DNA of 7,855 nucleotides, taken from Acetobacteraceae bacterium (lineage in GTDB: Bacteria > Pseudomonadota > Alphaproteobacteria > Acetobacterales > Acetobacteraceae). Under the pieces are notes generated by a model, which saw only the letters and a list, made by a program, of their open reading frames with translations, did not search any database and was not told the origin of the DNA. Of the stretch, positions 1 through 6,608 are shown in pieces. Where the stretch lies: NCBI GenBank assembly GCA_003164305.1, contig PLSZ01000518.1, positions 3,207 to 11,061 on the forward strand, in the 5' to 3' direction. The first letter of the stretch is position 1. Each line of letters starts with the position of its first letter. A program made the translations under genes and the position numbers.

Positions 1-1634
1 CCGAACCGAGCCCAGTTGGGAGCGAAATGAAACCGTTTGTCGGGTTGCGGAAAGCCGCGCAGATAATGCGAGTCCTCGAATGACGGCATCACATCGATCC
101 AGCGCTCGCGCAATACCGTTTCCGCGTCCGGCCAGCCGGATGCTTTCAGCGTGGCATCGACGAGTTCCATCGCCGTCATCTCGAACCCAGGGTGTTTCGC
201 GCCCAGCCGCCGCGCCAGCGCCTGCACCACTTCATGGTTCGAGCGGCATTCGCCCGGCGGTTCGATCAGTTTGGGACCGATCTGAATGTGGCTGTGGCCG
301 CCGGCCTGATACAGGTCGTCGTGTTCCATGAACATCGTCGCCGGCAGCACGACATCGGACCAACGCGCCGTCTCCGTCATGAACTGCTCGTGCGTCGCGA
401 CGAACAGATCGTCGCGCCCGAAGCCGCGCCGCACGCGGTTGGAATCCGGGCACACCGTCAGCGGATTCTGGTTCTGGATCAGCATCGCGTGGACCTGAGG
501 TCCATCGCGCAGTTCGCCGCGATCGCCGGTCAGCACGCTGCCGACCCGGCTCATGTCCAGCACACGGATCGAGGGATCGACCGCGTCCAGCCCCTCGATC
601 AGCGTTTTGTTCCAGTTGTACATGCCGCGGTTGGACCACAGCGCGCCGCCGCCTTCATGCTGCCAGGCGCCGGTTATCGCGGGCAGGCAGGTCACCGCGT
701 GCATGTTCGCGACCCCGTTGCGGCTGCGCGCGAACCCGTACCCGGCGCGGATGAAGCTGCGTTGCGTAGTGCAGTAAAGTTTGCCGAAATCCTCGATGTC
801 CGCGACGGAAAGCCCGGTGATCGCCGCCGCCCATTCCGGCGAGCGCGACGACAAATGCTGCCGCAAATCCGTCGGGAAATCGGTGAACCGCGTCAGATAA
901 TCCTGGTCCGCATAGCCGTCCCGAAACGCGATATGCATCACGGCGCACGCCAGCGCGCCATCGGTTCCCGGTCTGGGCGCCAGATGCAGATCGGCGACCG
1001 CCGCGGTCGGGGTTCGATACGGATCGATCACGACGAATTTCGCGCCGCGTTCCTTCCGCGCCCGCGACACATGCGTCATGACGTTGACCTGAGTGGAAAC
1101 CGGATTGCCGCCCCACATCACGATCAGATCGGACTTCGCCATTTCCCGCGGATCGAGGCCGCGGCTTTGCCCGACGCCGGCCTGCCAGCCGATTTCCGGC
1201 AACGTCGTGCAGATCGTCATCTTCTGCCGCGAATACTTCATCACGTTGCGCAACCGGTTGATCCCGTCGCGCTGCACCAGCCCCATCGTGCCGGCGAAGA
1301 AGAACGGCCACACCGCCTCGGCGCCGTATGTCGCGGTGGCTTCGGCGAACGCGCCGGCGATCCGGTCCAACGCCTCGTCCCACGAAATTTCCTTGAACTG
1401 GGTTGAACCTTTCGGTCCCGTCCGCAGCAGCGGCCGGGTCAGCCGATCCGGATGATGAATGCGCTCCGCGTAACGGCTGACCTTGGCGCAGATCACCCCG
1501 GCGGTGTAGCTGTTGTCCTCGGCGCCGCGCACCGCGCCGATGCGGGAACCATCCAACACTTCCACCGACAAAGCGCAGGTGGAGGGACAATCGTGCGGGC
1601 AGACCGAGGCCCTGATCTCGCGTTGCATATCCAT
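1..1634 (-). CDS. Molybdopterin-dependent oxidoreductase, DMSO reductase superfamily (partial, 3' end outside window)
   Basis: The reading frame is open from ATG at 1634 to the window edge (544 complete codons). An in-frame TAG five codons upstream fixes the start at 1634 or at the second Met at 1628. The N-terminal iron-sulfur motif is C12-x3-C16-x3-C20 followed by C49 (VCPHDCPSTC ... GVICAKV), the usual 4Fe-4S ligands, with K51 at the expected electron-relay position. Superfamily signatures follow: SWDEAL near 85, GGNPVSTQVNV at 175-185, RPGTDGALA at 221-229, GYGFARSRNG, and VLPATMFMEHDD around 428-440. C142 (TICTTL) sits where a molybdenum ligand could be; this is inference. The missing C-terminus should carry most of the dinucleotide-binding domain; relatives are about 700 residues (from memory). 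There is no Tat or Sec leader, so it is probably cytoplasmic. No electron-transfer partner subunit is visible. It is divergent from the amidohydrolase/esterase operon. Family certain, substrate unknown. Confidence 0.93.
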   Translation of the reverse strand, partial: MDMQREIRASVCPHDCPSTCALSVEVLDGSRIGAVRGAEDNSYTAGVICAKVSRYAERIHHPDRLTRPLLRTGPKGSTQFKEISWDEALDRIAGAFAEATATYGAEAVWPFFFAGTMGLVQRDGINRLRNVMKYSRQKMTICTTLPEIGWQAGVGQSRGLDPREMAKSDLIVMWGGNPVSTQVNVMTHVSRARKERGAKFVVIDPYRTPTAAVADLHLAPRPGTDGALACAVMHIAFRDGYADQDYLTRFTDFPTDLRQHLSSRSPEWAAAITGLSVADIEDFGKLYCTTQRSFIRAGYGFARSRNGVANMHAVTCLPAITGAWQHEGGGALWSNRGMYNWNKTLIEGLDAVDPSIRVLDMSRVGSVLTGDRGELRDGPQVHAMLIQNQNPLTVCPDSNRVRRGFGRDDLFVATHEQFMTETARWSDVVLPATMFMEHDDLYQAGGHSHIQIGPKLIEPPGECRSNHEVVQALARRLGAKHPGFEMTAMELVDATLKASGWPDAETVLRERWIDVMPSFEDSHYLRGFPQPDKRFHFAPNWARF

Positions 1635-1702
1635 CGGCGCAACCTATCCCACCGCGTCGCCCGGTGGCAAAGTGTCGCGTCTTAAAACAGGGGAGGGCGG
1701 CG
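1635..1702. promoter_or_regulatory. Divergent intergenic region with an inverted repeat (candidate operator)
   Basis: These 68 bp must hold the 5' signals of both the molybdoenzyme (leftward) and the hydrolase operon (rightward). They contain a perfect inverted repeat, CCACCG at 1649-1654 and CGGTGG at 1662-1667, separated by 7 bp. This could be a site for a dimeric regulator or a small hairpin. Arms of 6 bp can arise by chance in GC-rich DNA, so the operator call is tentative. I could not assign convincing -35/-10 hexamers in either direction. Confidence 0.4.
1690..1697 (+). promoter_or_regulatory. Ribosome binding site of the creatininase-family gene
   Basis: GGGGAGGG contains GGAGG at 1692-1696, six bases before ATG at 1703. 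It decides the start at 1703 over an in-frame ATG 39 bp upstream (1664), which lies in the intergenic region and would add thirteen residues unlike the family's N-terminus. Confidence 0.8.
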
Positions 1703-2515
1703 ATGACCGACACATGGCGGCGCACCAACGAATGGGGCACGCTGACCCGCGCCGAGATCGCCTCCGCCCGCGACGCCGGAGCCGTGCCCGTGCTGACCGT
1801 CGGCGCCGTCGAGCAACACGCGGATCATCTGCCCGTCGATACCGATTGCCTGTCCGCTTACCAGATCGCGCTGAAGGCCGCCGCGCGCTGCGCCTCGCCG
1901 CATGTGCTGGTGTTGCCGTCGCCATCGTTCGGCTTCTCACCGCACCACCGCGCGTGGCCCGGCACGATCACTTTGTCGCTGGAAACCTTCAACGGCCTGA
2001 TCACCGACGTGATCGAAAGCCTGCACCGCACCGGCTTCAAACGCATGCTGATCGTCAACGGACATGGCGGCAATCAGGGGCCGTTGACCTCGACCTGCAC
2101 CGCGCTGGCCAGCCGCGGCATCGAGGTCGCTTACGTCAACTACATGTCTCCCGGCCAGAAACAGTGGCTGGAGGTGTTGCCAGGCGCCACCCGCGGCGTG
2201 GCCCATGCCTGCGCTTACGAGACGTCGCTGCAACTCGCGCTGCGTCCGGCGGAAGCGGAACGGATCGCCGCCAAAATCGCCAACCTGCCGCCGCGCGCGG
2301 GACCTTCTTACGCCGCCGGCAACGCCCCCGATCCGATCCGCGCCGCCGGAGGATATTTCGCGCCGATCTTCGCCGCCGGCGACGTCGGTTACGTCGGCGA
2401 TCCCGCCGCGTCCACCGTCGCGGCCGGGGAGGCGATGATCGAGGCCACTGTCGCGGCGCTGGCGACCTTTTTCGCCGATTTCGCCCAAACGCGGCTACGC
2501 GCGGGCACGCCATGA
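1703..2515 (+). CDS. Creatininase-family metal-dependent amidohydrolase
   Basis: The product has 270 residues, close to the usual length of the creatininase/MftE/ArfB-type family, which hydrolyses C-N bonds in cyclic or linear amides using two metal ions. Family motifs are clear: VGAVEQHADHLPVDTD with likely metal ligands E37, H39 and D48; PGTITL at 85-90; VNGHGGN with H120; and an HACAYETS segment containing E172. Classical creatininase has GHYEN at the second site, where the Glu is a metal ligand. Here that position is Gly (G122), as in many family members that are not creatininases, so hydrolysis of creatinine itself is not indicated. E172 may be involved in the metal or substrate site; this is inference. 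There is no signal peptide, so it is cytoplasmic. It starts after a strong GGGGAGGG site and its stop overlaps the next start (ATGA), which ties it to the CocE-type hydrolase. Substrate unknown. Confidence 0.92.
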   Translation: MTDTWRRTNEWGTLTRAEIASARDAGAVPVLTVGAVEQHADHLPVDTDCLSAYQIALKAAARCASPHVLVLPSPSFGFSPHHRAWPGTITLSLETFNGLITDVIESLHRTGFKRMLIVNGHGGNQGPLTSTCTALASRGIEVAYVNYMSPGQKQWLEVLPGATRGVAHACAYETSLQLALRPAEAERIAAKIANLPPRAGPSYAAGNAPDPIRAAGGYFAPIFAAGDVGYVGDPAASTVAAGEAMIEATVAALATFFADFAQTRLRAGTP

Positions 2516-4320
2516 CCGCCGAAACCCACATGGTGGCGATGCGCGACGGCATCCGCCTCGCCACGGACGTCTACCTGCCGGACGGCGCCGGTCCATTCCC
2601 GGCGATCATGGAACGCACGCCGTACGGCCGTCAGGAAACCAGCCGCAGTGAGATCACGGCGGCCAACCGAACGGCCGCCTCACGCGCGGAAATCGCGGCG
2701 TATTTCACCGCGCACGGCTATGCGGTCGTCTATCAGGACACCCGCGGCCGCTACGGCTCGGAAGGCACCTTCGTCAAATACCTGTCGGATGGCGAGGACG
2801 GCTTCGACGCCTGCGCCTGGCTGCTTCAACAACCCTGGTGCGACGGCCGGATCTGCACCATGGGCCTGTCCTACGGCGCCCACACGCAAGGCGCTCTCGG
2901 CTGCCTCAACCCGCTCGGACTGGTCGCGCAGGTGCTGGATTGCGGCGGGTTTTCGAACGCCTGGAAATCCGGCATCCGCCAGTCCGGCGCCTTTGAGATG
3001 AAGCAGGCATCCTGGGCCTTCCGCAACGCATTGGTGTCTCCCGAGGCGGAAGCCGACCCGGTGCTGAAAGCCGCCCTCGCGTCCGAGGATATTCGCGACT
3101 GGTTCACCCGCCTGCCGTGGAAGCCGGGCCACTCTCCGCTGCGGCATCATCCCGATTACGAGGCGTACCTGTTCGATCAATGGACGCATGGCGCGTTCGA
3201 CGGTTTCTGGAAGCAACTCGGCATCTGGATGGAAGGATATTATGAGACGTACAGCCCAGCGGCTTGCGTGCATATGTCGTCGTGGTGGGATCCATACACA
3301 CTGACGGCGACAGCGAACTATCTCGGGTTGAAACACGCGGGAAAGGGCAAACAGCGCCTGATCCTGGGCCCTTGGACGCATGGCGACCGCAGCGATTCCG
3401 TGTTCGGCGACGTGTCGTTCGGGCAGACAGCGCCGCTGGATCATTGGGCCGGCGACTGGCGCGCGTTCCGGCTGCGGTTTTTCGATCACGTGATCAAGGG
3501 CGCGCCGCTCGCCGAACCGAATGTCCGGATTTTCGTGATGGGCGGCGGCAGCGGACGCCGCACGGCGGACGGTCACCTGGATCACGGCGGCCGCTGGATC
3601 GAGGCCGAGGACTGGCCGCCGCCGGGCGCCGAGATAACGCCGTTCCACCTGCATGAAGACGGCACGCTGAAGCGAGACCGGCCGGGCGCCGGCGTCCAAC
3701 CGTTGTCGTACGATTTCGATCCCGCGCATCCCGTGCCGACCATTGGCGGCGCGTTCAGCAGCCTGGAACCCATCGCCAGCGCCGGCGCGTTCGATCAGGT
3801 CGAATCCCCCGCCTTCTTCGGCTGCGCGCCGCCGTACCTGCCGTTGTCGTCCCGGTCCGATGTGCTCGCGTTCCAGACCGCGCCGCTGCGCGAGCCCGTC
3901 CAGATCGCCGGCCCCATCGAGGCCGAGCTTTGGGTCGAAACCGATGGTCCCGACACCGATTTCACCGCGAAGCTGATCGACGTCTACCCGCGTTCGGCCG
4001 ACTATCCGAAGGGCTACACGATGAATTTGACCGACGGTATCATCCGCCTGCGCTACGCTGAGGATCCGTCCCGGCCAAGAACCCGGCGGCCGGGAGAGAT
4101 GACGCGGATCACCATCACATTGTTTCCGACCGCGAACCTGTTTCAGCCTGGCCATCGCATCAGGCTCGATATCTCGTCCTCGAATTTTCCGAAATTCGAC
4201 GTGAACCCGAACACGGGGGAGCCGGACGGCATGGCCCGCCGCAAGCGCATCGCGCGCAACACGGTTTACATCGACGCGGGCCGGCCGAGTTTAATCCGGC
4301 TGCCGATCCTGCCGCTTTAA
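2512..4320 (+). CDS. CocE/NonD-family serine hydrolase (X-Pro dipeptidyl-peptidase S15-like)
   Basis: The product has 602 residues. Residues 1 to about 320 form an alpha/beta hydrolase domain: opening segment MRDGIRLATDVYLP, ERTPYGR at 34-40, and QDTRGRYGSEG at 75-85. The nucleophile motif is GLSYG with S120. The acid is probably D260 in SWWDPY and the base H290 in GPWTHG. This spacing matches the Ser-Asp-His triad of cocaine esterase and glutaryl-7-ACA acylase. Residues from about 340 to the end form the jelly-roll domain of the family, with FDYP-like (YDFDPAHPVPTIGG) and EAELWVETDGPDTDF segments. The family cleaves esters and amides (acyl transfer, acylase, dipeptidase). There is no leader peptide, so it is probably cytoplasmic. 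The start ATG overlaps the preceding stop and lacks a good ribosome binding site of its own, which implies translational coupling. The substrate cannot be read from the sequence. Confidence 0.94.
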   Translation: MTAETHMVAMRDGIRLATDVYLPDGAGPFPAIMERTPYGRQETSRSEITAANRTAASRAEIAAYFTAHGYAVVYQDTRGRYGSEGTFVKYLSDGEDGFDACAWLLQQPWCDGRICTMGLSYGAHTQGALGCLNPLGLVAQVLDCGGFSNAWKSGIRQSGAFEMKQASWAFRNALVSPEAEADPVLKAALASEDIRDWFTRLPWKPGHSPLRHHPDYEAYLFDQWTHGAFDGFWKQLGIWMEGYYETYSPAACVHMSSWWDPYTLTATANYLGLKHAGKGKQRLILGPWTHGDRSDSVFGDVSFGQTAPLDHWAGDWRAFRLRFFDHVIKGAPLAEPNVRIFVMGGGSGRRTADGHLDHGGRWIEAEDWPPPGAEITPFHLHEDGTLKRDRPGAGVQPLSYDFDPAHPVPTIGGAFSSLEPIASAGAFDQVESPAFFGCAPPYLPLSSRSDVLAFQTAPLREPVQIAGPIEAELWVETDGPDTDFTAKLIDVYPRSADYPKGYTMNLTDGIIRLRYAEDPSRPRTRRPGEMTRITITLFPTANLFQPGHRIRLDISSSNFPKFDVNPNTGEPDGMARRKRIARNTVYIDAGRPSLIRLPILPL

Positions 4321-4323
4321 AAC

Positions 4324-4491
4324 TCAGCGTGACGGCGCGGGCGTTGGCGCCGGCGCGGTGTACCAAATAAGCCCCGCCACCGCGATCACCACGAACAGCG
4401 CCAACGCGATCACCACGAGCCAAAGCATCAGCGCCGAGCGGTCGCCGCTTTGCGATGCCCAGCGATCGATGGCCCTGAGGGGATTTTGCAT
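4324..4491 (-). CDS. Small single-pass membrane protein (55 aa), unrecognised
   Basis: A short frame, ATG at 4491 and TGA at 4324-4326, encodes 55 residues. The first 20 are polar and charged (MQNPLRAIDRWASQSGDRSA). A strongly hydrophobic stretch of about 24 residues follows (21-44, LMLWLVVIALALF...), then a Pro/Ala-rich tail ending in Arg (APAPTPAPSR). The pattern is a single transmembrane helix; more positive charge before the helix suggests the N-terminus is inside. AAGGAG lies 8 bases before the start, which makes this a convincing gene although it is short. A weak promoter-like pair, CTGAAA at 4547-4542 and TAAAAA at 4525-4520 with a 16-bp spacer, lies just upstream; it is only suggestive. 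It is co-directional with the TRAP genes but separated by 197 bp, and convergent with the CocE-type gene, whose stop is 3 bp away. I do not recognise the family; a small accessory subunit is possible but unproven. Confidence 0.72.
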   Translation of the reverse strand: MQNPLRAIDRWASQSGDRSALMLWLVVIALALFVVIAVAGLIWYTAPAPTPAPSR

Positions 4492-4499
4492 GCTCACGG

Positions 4500-4505
4500 C
4501 TCCTT
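4500..4505 (-). promoter_or_regulatory. Strong ribosome binding site of the small membrane protein
   Basis: On the minus strand this reads AAGGAG, with 8 bases to ATG at 4491. This near-consensus site is the main reason to accept the 55-codon frame as a gene. Confidence 0.75.
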
Positions 4506-4688
4506 GAAGACCGGGGAATTTTTTATGGCGGCGCCGTTAAATTTCAGGTTCACGATTGATGAAGTATGGGCGCTTTTCGATCCCGTCGCACAGGCCCCTC
4601 TGGCGCGCGGGCGCCCGCCGGTCATCGCGTTTTTTCGTTTTGCGTTCGGGCAAATAAACGCGCCGGAATTCCCCGCGGCGGGCGGTGA

Positions 4689-6524
4689 TTATCGATAGCC
4701 CGCCAGATGTGGCAGCCACAGCGTGACTCCCGGCACGAACGCGATCGCCAGCAAACATAAGAACAACAGCCCGAGATAGGCGAACATCGGCTTGACCGTG
4801 ACCTCGATCGGCACGCCGCCGATCAGGCACGCGCCGTATAATCCGAGTCCCAGCGGCGGCGCGAACAGTCCGATCCCCATCGCGACCACCAGCACCACGC
4901 CGTAATGCAACGGCGCGATCCCCAGTTGCGCGGCGACCGGCACCAGCAGCGGGCCGAAGATGATCAGCGCCGCCGCTCCCTCCAGCACCGAGCCCATCAC
5001 GATCAGGATGACGATCGACAGCACCAGGAACAGCACGATGCCGCCATGTTGCGACAGGCCGATCATGAACTCCGCCAGCGCGTGCGGGATTTGTTGCAAA
5101 GTCAGTACGAACGCCAGCGCCTGCGCGGCCGCCACGATGAACAGCACCAGGCCGGACCGGTTGGCCGCCTGCACGAAGCTGCGCATCGCGGCGCGCGGTC
5201 CCAGTTCGCGGAATACCACGCCGCCGACCACCAGAGCATACACCGCGGCGAAAGCGGAGATTTCGGTCGCCGTCGCGAAGCCCGACTTGAACCCTCCAAA
5301 AATGATGACGATCAATCCCAGGGTGACCGTCGCGCCGCCCCATAATTTGCCGATCGGCGTGCGCGCCGCGGGATCGGATGCCTCGGCCGCGGCGGGACGG
5401 CCGAACAGGATCGCCACCGCGATCAGCACCAGCGCCATCAGCGCCGCCGGCAGCAGTCCGGCCATGAACAGGCCGCCGATTGAAATGTTGGCGACGAACC
5501 CGAGGATAATCAGGTTGATACAGGGCGGGATCGCCTCGGCCATCACCGCCGACGCCGCCAGCAACGCCACCGCGCCCCCCGGATTCTGCCCGGACCGCCG
5601 CGCCGCCGGGATCAGCACCGACCCGACCGCCGCGACATCGGCCATTTTGGAGCCGGAGATGCCCGAGAAAATGACCATCGACAGCACCATGACCACGTTC
5701 AGCCCGCCGCGCATGCGACCGACCAAACGCTCCAGCAACTCGATCAGGCGAACCGACATCCCGTTCGCCTCCATCAGGTAGCCGACGAGGATGAAAAACG
5801 GGATCGCCAGCAGCACGAAATTATCGATTCCGCGCGCCATCTGCTGGGCGAAAATCACCCCGGGCAGCGTGCCCTCGACCCAGATGAAGATCAGCGCCGA
5901 CAGCGCGAGCGCGAAGCCGATCGGCATGCCGCCGACGAGGCAGATCACGAACCCCGCCAACATCAGCGGCCCGCCGCCCGGCAAGGTGTCAGGCGACAGC
6001 ACGCCCCACGCGTAGATCGCCCCTGTCAGGCCGCCGGTGACCAACAGCGCGATCGCGATTTCCGCCAGCCGATGCCGGCGCGCCTGGTCGAGCGCGAACA
6101 CCGCCATGCACACGCTGCCCGCGCCCATCGGATAGAAGGTCCACTCCAGCGGCAGGCCGGAACCGGTGGTCTGGCCGGTGGTCAGCACGCCGAGCGTCAG
6201 CGCGTCCACCGAGACCGCCGCAGCGGTGATCAGCACCAGCAACGCCGAGACCGCCGCGCAAATTCGCCGCGGCGCCGCCGGCATGTGATCGACGAAGAAC
6301 GCGATGCCGACGTTCTCGCTGTGCGCCAATGCCGCGGCGGCGCCGAAGAAGCTGAGCGCAACCATCAATCCGCGCGCCACGTCGTCGGCCCACTCGAGCG
6401 GCGCGTTGAACACGTAACGGCATAGCACCGAGTACGAAACGACCAGAAGATCGGCGGCCAGCAGCAGCGCCGCCACCGCTTCGACGAGGCGCAGCAGCGG
6501 CAGGATCAGAATACGATCGATCAT
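4689..6524 (-). CDS. dctQM: TRAP transporter fused small and large permease subunits (DctQ-DctM fusion)
   Basis: The product has 611 residues, almost all membrane-spanning. Residues 1 to about 150 are a DctQ-like four-helix domain with the typical CRYVFNAPLEWADDVAR segment (35-51) and a conserved LPLEWTFYPMG near 124-134. A connecting helix (about 153-175) leads to the DctM domain (about 185-611). The DctM signatures are GGMPIGFALALSALIF near 198-213, IPFFILVGYLME near 241-252, SGISGSKMADVAAVGSVLIP near 287-306, GSVLEGAAALIIFGPLLVP near 511-529 and FAPPLGLGLYGACLIGG near 554-570. It forms the inner-membrane, ion-coupled part of a tripartite importer for organic anions, working with the binding protein encoded 84 bp upstream. 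QM fusions with an extra linking helix are known, for example in sialic acid TRAP systems. An in-frame stop lies a few codons before ATG 6524 and no other ATG intervenes, so the start is secure although the ribosome binding site is weak. Confidence 0.96.
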   Translation of the reverse strand: MIDRILILPLLRLVEAVAALLLAADLLVVSYSVLCRYVFNAPLEWADDVARGLMVALSFFGAAAALAHSENVGIAFFVDHMPAAPRRICAAVSALLVLITAAAVSVDALTLGVLTTGQTTGSGLPLEWTFYPMGAGSVCMAVFALDQARRHRLAEIAIALLVTGGLTGAIYAWGVLSPDTLPGGGPLMLAGFVICLVGGMPIGFALALSALIFIWVEGTLPGVIFAQQMARGIDNFVLLAIPFFILVGYLMEANGMSVRLIELLERLVGRMRGGLNVVMVLSMVIFSGISGSKMADVAAVGSVLIPAARRSGQNPGGAVALLAASAVMAEAIPPCINLIILGFVANISIGGLFMAGLLPAALMALVLIAVAILFGRPAAAEASDPAARTPIGKLWGGATVTLGLIVIIFGGFKSGFATATEISAFAAVYALVVGGVVFRELGPRAAMRSFVQAANRSGLVLFIVAAAQALAFVLTLQQIPHALAEFMIGLSQHGGIVLFLVLSIVILIVMGSVLEGAAALIIFGPLLVPVAAQLGIAPLHYGVVLVVAMGIGLFAPPLGLGLYGACLIGGVPIEVTVKPMFAYLGLLFLCLLAIAFVPGVTLWLPHLAGYR

Positions 6525-6608
6525 CGGGTCACGTTGCCCTTGGGTAATCCGTCATCGTCCGGTTCGAGACAGTGACCGAATGTCAATCGTTACGACGGGT
6601 CGCCCGCG

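Noticed and set aside
192..1406. Long plus-strand frame (404 codons) over the molybdoenzyme.
   Set aside because: The product is His/Arg/Pro-rich with no recognisable fold, opposite a gene with all superfamily motifs.
1513..2511. The CocE frame stays open upstream of 2512, giving a possible N-terminal extension of 333 residues.
   Set aside because: It overlaps the amidohydrolase gene in another frame and the molybdoenzyme gene on the other strand, and it is Arg/Ala-rich without domains. The ATG at 2512 begins exactly where the family alignment should.
2680..4155. Long open frame (491 codons) antisense to the CocE-type gene.
   Set aside because: It is a shadow of a GC-rich coding strand, with an Arg/Gly/Ala-rich product and no domain; the sense strand has a complete catalytic triad.
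4607..4635. Perfect 12-bp palindrome GCGGGCGCCCGC followed after 11 bases by six T, as a terminator for the CocE-type gene.
   Set aside because: The dyad has no loop, so the hairpin would be only 4 bp, and the T-run is too far from it. It is also almost 300 bp past the stop codon.
4525..4698. Plus-strand frame of 57 codons starting MAAPLNFRF, preceded by GGGGA.
   Set aside because: Third-position GC is clearly lower than in the neighbouring genes, no domain or membrane segment is visible, and it overlaps the 3' end of the permease. I treat 4506-4688 as intergenic, but a small gene is not fully excluded.
4960..5781. Plus-strand frame (273 codons) antisense to the TRAP permease.
   Set aside because: Ala/Ser/Thr/Pro-rich shadow; the minus strand encodes a well-formed transporter.
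6581..6586. Perfect -35-like TTGACA on the minus strand between the binding-protein and permease genes.
   Set aside because: No -10-like hexamer lies 16 to 18 bases downstream; an internal promoter is not supported.
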